Assembly: GCA_020199975.1 (NCBI GenBank)
Contig: JAIVJP010000026.1
Location: 1-8,523 of the forward strand
DNA: 8,523 bases
Reading direction: 5' to 3'
DNA from: Acidobacteriota bacterium
Lineage (GTDB): Bacteria; Acidobacteriota; Blastocatellia; Pyrinomonadales; Pyrinomonadaceae
In this document: positions 6,599-8,523 of the stretch, one piece after another
Numbering within the stretch: the stretch's first letter is position 1
Layout of the letters: each line of letters begins with the position of its first letter
The notes under the pieces: model-generated
Database searches by the model: none
Told to the model about the DNA's origin: nothing
What the model saw: the letters and a program-made list of their open reading frames with translations, nothing else
Translations under genes and position numbers: made by a program

Positions 6599-6685
6599 GC
6601 CAAACAAGCGGTTCAACCGAACGCGCAATCAGATTGCCTTTTATCCTTAATGGCCACAGCGCGCCGGTTAACCGCAGCGTTAAAC
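6599..6685 (+). other. attC-like integron recombination site (59-base element)
   Basis: The 87-base element has attC architecture. R'' is GCCAAAC (6599-6605; AAC core, one mismatch to RYYYAAC) and R' is GTTAAAC (6679-6685; exact GTTRRRY). Between them, 6608-6626 pairs with 6659-6675 in 16 base pairs: GCGGTT with AACCGC, AACCG with CGGTT, CGCGC with GCGCG. There is a single extrahelical base (C6614, G on the bottom strand) and a 2x1 internal loop. The 32 bases at 6627-6658 form the variable terminal structure. The TTCAA/TTAA pairing with one extra base, six bases after the AAC core and seven before the GTT core, is the same arrangement as in well-known aadA-type attC sites. It begins 23 bases after the preceding coding region. 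Crossover would fall between G6679 and T6680. Confidence 0.7.
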
Positions 6686-6708
6686 GGAACACGACTAAGA
6701 ATAGCTCG

Positions 6709-6744
6709 GAAAAGACCGGACGTCGAAGGGTGTCCGGTCTTTTC
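6709..6744. terminator. Strong, probably bidirectional intrinsic terminator
   Basis: A perfect 13-bp stem pairs GAAAAGACCGGAC (6709-6721) with GTCCGGTCTTTTC (6732-6744) around a 10-base loop. The stem base supplies T-rich tracts in both directions, so it could end transcription on either strand. It lies 23 bases after the attC-like site and insulates fabF from upstream reading. The rest of 6576-6927 holds the attC-like site and the fabF leader, and I see no gene in it. Confidence 0.8.
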
Positions 6745-6864
6745 TATTTAGAGGACTCGCACTCATTCAAAGGCTCAATGAATGAGAACCCGGCGGGGAA
6801 TTCGAAAGATCGCGGCCGAATAGAGACAAAAGCGCGTGCGGTTTCGCGGATTGTTCGCAGCCAA

Positions 6865-6873
6865 TGATATGCT
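6865..6873 (+). promoter_or_regulatory. Possible extended -10 promoter element for the ketosynthase
   Basis: TGATATGCT has the TGN-TATNNT form of an extended -10 box, 54 bases before ATG6928. No good -35 box accompanies it. With a terminator upstream, some promoter should lie in 6745-6927, and this is the best candidate I can see. Confidence 0.25.
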
Positions 6874-6927
6874 GTGGACATTCCCATCGAATCGAAACCC
6901 CTGGCTTGATGAGGTAAAGAATCCGAA

Positions 6928-8193
6928 ATGTTAAGCCGCTTTCAGCAATCCCGGCGAGTAGTGATCACGGGTATGGGGTGCGTGACCCCGATTGGGATTG
7001 GGCGCAAGGCTTTCTGGGCTGGTCTCCTCAAAGGCGAGAGTGGCAGCCGCAGAATTGAAGCATTCGATGTTTCCAACTCTCCCGTGAAGATCGCCGCCGA
7101 GGTTCGCGACTTCGATTGGGAAGCCCAACTCAACCCCAAGGATCGTAAACATGTTCCGCGAACCGTACCTCTCGCCCTCGCAGCCGCGAGGGAAGCTCTT
7201 GAAGACGCGAATCTTTTTCCCGCTGAGATGAGCCTGGACCAACGCCGGACGATCGGAGTCGTCCTGGGAACGGGCGGCGGCGGGCTGGCGTTTACGGAGC
7301 GGCAATACTCATATTGGTACGTCGGGCCAACATACAAAGCCAGTGTTTACACGATTCCCTCGTCAACACACGGAGGTCTTTCCAGTGAGCTGTCGATGGC
7401 CTTTGGCTTGCGCGGCCTGTCGCACATTGTTTCGACAGGCTGCACGAGCTCGACTGATGCTATCGCCTATGCGGCAGAACACATCGCTCTCGGCCGGCAA
7501 GATGTAATGATCTCCGGCGGCGTCGATGCGCCTATCGCCCCCGGCATTCTGGCTGCGTTCAACCTGATGACAGTCTTGACCAGCGATTGGAACGACGAGC
7601 CGCATCGTGCCTCTCGTCCGTTTTCCAGAAACAGATCCGGGATGGTGTTAGGTGAGGGCGCGTGGATTTATGTCCTCGAGGAGTTCGACCGGGCGAAAGA
7701 GCGCAACGCCAAAATCTATGCCGAGATTACCGGATACGGCGCGACCTGTGACGCTTATCATCGAGTCCGCCTGGAAGAAGGCGGCGACGAGCCCGCGCGC
7801 GCGATGCGGCTGGCTTTGGAAGATGCGGGACGCAAACCTCAAGATATCGATTACGTAAATCTCCACGGCACATCCACATTACTAAATGATCGGATAGAGA
7901 CCAGCGCGCTTAAATTAGCTTTTGACGGTTATGCCTCGCGAATTCCAATGTCGGCGACGAAGTCGCAAGTCGGGCATCCACAGGGCGCCAGCGGCGCTGC
8001 CGGTTTAGGCGCAGCGTTGTGTGCCATGCACGAGCAGATGATTCCCCCCACCATAAACCTGGACGAGCCCGACCCCGATTGCGATCTCGATTACGTGCCT
8101 AATCAGACGCGGGCAGCAAACGTACAGGTAGCACTCTGCAACTGCATCGGTTTTGGATCGAAGAACAGCGTGCTGGTGATAGAGAAAACGTAA
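6928..8193 (+). CDS. FabF-like beta-ketoacyl-ACP synthase (KAS II type)
   Basis: The enzyme should condense an acyl chain with malonyl-ACP in fatty acid or polyketide synthesis. The 421-residue length is typical of KAS II. It opens with VVITGMGCVTPIG (11-23). The active site is complete: C172 in STGCTSSTDAIAYA, H313 in NLHGTSTLLND, K345 in SATKSQVGH and H350 in GHPQGASGA. GFGSKNSVLVIE near the end matches the family. Departures from housekeeping FabF are NLHGTST where NAHGTST is usual, GHPQGASGA where GHxxGAAG is usual, and an aromatic stretch (YSYWYVGPTY, 127-136) in the substrate region. GAGG (6911-6914) lies 13 bases before ATG6928, which is far for a Shine-Dalgarno. With a methyltransferase next, a specialised synthase is likelier than the housekeeping enzyme, so I give no symbol. 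Confidence 0.9.
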   Translation: MLSRFQQSRRVVITGMGCVTPIGIGRKAFWAGLLKGESGSRRIEAFDVSNSPVKIAAEVRDFDWEAQLNPKDRKHVPRTVPLALAAAREALEDANLFPAEMSLDQRRTIGVVLGTGGGGLAFTERQYSYWYVGPTYKASVYTIPSSTHGGLSSELSMAFGLRGLSHIVSTGCTSSTDAIAYAAEHIALGRQDVMISGGVDAPIAPGILAAFNLMTVLTSDWNDEPHRASRPFSRNRSGMVLGEGAWIYVLEEFDRAKERNAKIYAEITGYGATCDAYHRVRLEEGGDEPARAMRLALEDAGRKPQDIDYVNLHGTSTLLNDRIETSALKLAFDGYASRIPMSATKSQVGHPQGASGAAGLGAALCAMHEQMIPPTINLDEPDPDCDLDYVPNQTRAANVQVALCNCIGFGSKNSVLVIEKT

Positions 8194-8235
8194 ATCGTAA
8201 ATGGTGAAAGCTCTTTTGTGAGCCGCGATTCTTCA

Positions 8236-8325
8236 GGTAGTGGGTCAGTTTGAAGAGTGGCACGGGCGTCTCGCCCGTGAACCACGCGCAAGATGCGCGT
8301 GCCACAATTAAACTGATCCACTACC
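8236..8325. repeat. MITE/REP-like palindromic element with two internal hairpins
   Basis: Sixteen bases at 8236-8251 pair with 8310-8325 (GGTAGTGG with CCACTACC, one G-T pair inside the arm). Inside this, GTGGCAC (8257-8263) pairs with GTGCCAC (8299-8305). Two compact hairpins are nested between them: CACGGGCG/CGCCCGTG (8261-8268 with 8272-8279, loop TCT) and CACGCGCA/TGCGCGTG (8283-8290 with 8294-8301, loop AGA). Inner and outer pairings share bases, so alternative folds compete. ATTCTTC occurs at both flanks (8228-8234 and 8326-8332), possibly a target duplication. No transposase is encoded. The rest of the 158-base gap between the two genes shows nothing clear. Confidence 0.8.
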
Positions 8326-8351
8326 ATTCTTCGATCCATTTGTAACTAACT

Positions 8352-8523
8352 ATGTTTGCCAGGTTCCGCGAGCGCAGCAACGATCTCGAGCATCTCGACA
8401 TAGGTGATTACACTCCAGAGGAGTACGAAGGCTGCATCGTTGAGCTTCAACGCGTTAATCAGTGGTTAGGCGACGCGCGGGCCTTGCGGCTTTCACTGCT
8501 GGCAGACATTGAGCAAGCCGATC
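8352..8523 (+). CDS. Probable SAM-dependent methyltransferase, N-terminal part (cut by window end)
   Basis: Fifty-seven complete codons from ATG8352 run off the window. The reading MFARFRERSNDLEHLDIGDY, then TPEEYEGCIVELQRVNQWLG and DARAL, resembles the region ahead of the SAM-binding domain in class I methyltransferases, where an RxxxxExLD stretch is followed by an L-xx-VN-xWLG helix. The glycine-rich SAM-binding motif would lie past the window end, so the function is inferred from this lead-in only. An in-frame TAA at 8343-8345 limits the start. There is no clear Shine-Dalgarno. It follows the ketosynthase across the palindromic element, and a joint role in tailoring a lipid or polyketide product is plausible but unproven. 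Confidence 0.65.
   Translation, partial: MFARFRERSNDLEHLDIGDYTPEEYEGCIVELQRVNQWLGDARALRLSLLADIEQAD

Larger units (their letters stand above)
6192..6679 (+). mobile_element. Possible solitary integron-type gene cassette
   Basis: A cassette in an integron runs from the TT after a G|TT crossover point to the G of the next attC. Here GTTAGTC (6191-6197) resembles the R' core (GTTRRRY, one mismatch) and the attC-like site at 6599-6685 supplies the right end. The interval holds a possible promoter, a strong Shine-Dalgarno, one apparently frameshifted coding region on the + strand and the attC directly after it, which is the standard cassette order. No integrase gene or second attC is visible. The left boundary is the weak point; insertion at a secondary GTT site or loss of neighbouring cassettes could explain it. 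This is inference from layout. Confidence 0.4.

Noticed and set aside
6634..6867. Possible 77-residue coding region
   Set aside because: It runs through half of the attC-like site and the whole 13-bp terminator hairpin, and the product is low complexity with no ribosome site.
8099..8339. Two antisense open frames over the end of the ketosynthase gene and the palindromic element
   Set aside because: Much of their sequence is the repeat translated (ARASCAWF, HGRDARATL), a familiar false-gene pattern, and the rest is antisense to the ketosynthase gene.

Overview
The window looks like a piece of a bacterial chromosome. Base composition is moderately GC-rich, every confident gene is on the + strand, and the layout is a housekeeping operon followed by accessory genes. 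An Acidobacteriota genome, perhaps Blastocatellia-like, is my best guess. It rests on the b'/b-type ATP synthase cluster, the zinc-ribbon SPFH protein, the ketosynthase-methyltransferase pair and a GC-rich palindromic repeat of a kind I associate with such soil bacteria. This placement is inference and was not tested by a search.

Region 1 (1-4336) is the 3' part of an F-type ATP synthase operon: a 12-codon tail of an upstream gene, then two b-type stator subunits (b' and b), delta (atpH), alpha (atpA) and gamma (atpG). The genes b', b and atpH are joined by 4-base overlaps using non-ATG starts (GTGA and TTGA). The expected next genes, atpD (beta) and atpC (epsilon), are absent. Instead atpG is followed by a strong intrinsic terminator, so the F1 genes appear to be split between at least two loci.

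Region 2 (4373-6155) holds a small VanZ-family membrane protein and a 383-residue SPFH (stomatin/prohibitin-like, COG4260-type) protein ending in three zinc ribbons. Each has its own likely expression signals.

Region 3 (6156-6927) has no intact conserved gene but is the most unusual part. It carries a good Shine-Dalgarno and a secreted-protein start (6241) whose frame breaks partway through, with a protein-like continuation in another frame to 6575. At 6599-6685 lies a sequence with the architecture of an integron attC recombination site: R''/R' ends, a paired L''/L' stem with a single extrahelical base, and a variable loop. Together with a GTTAG sequence at 6191 this suggests a solitary, decayed gene cassette with no integron integrase in view. 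A 13-bp terminator hairpin at 6709-6744 closes the region.

Region 4 (6928-8523) holds a FabF-like ketosynthase with a complete active site, then an 88-90-bp inverted-repeat (MITE/REP-like) element that encloses two further hairpins and is flanked by a 7-bp direct repeat. The window ends in the first 57 codons of a probable SAM-dependent methyltransferase. The ketosynthase and methyltransferase may belong to one lipid or polyketide pathway. No tRNA, rRNA or CRISPR array was seen.
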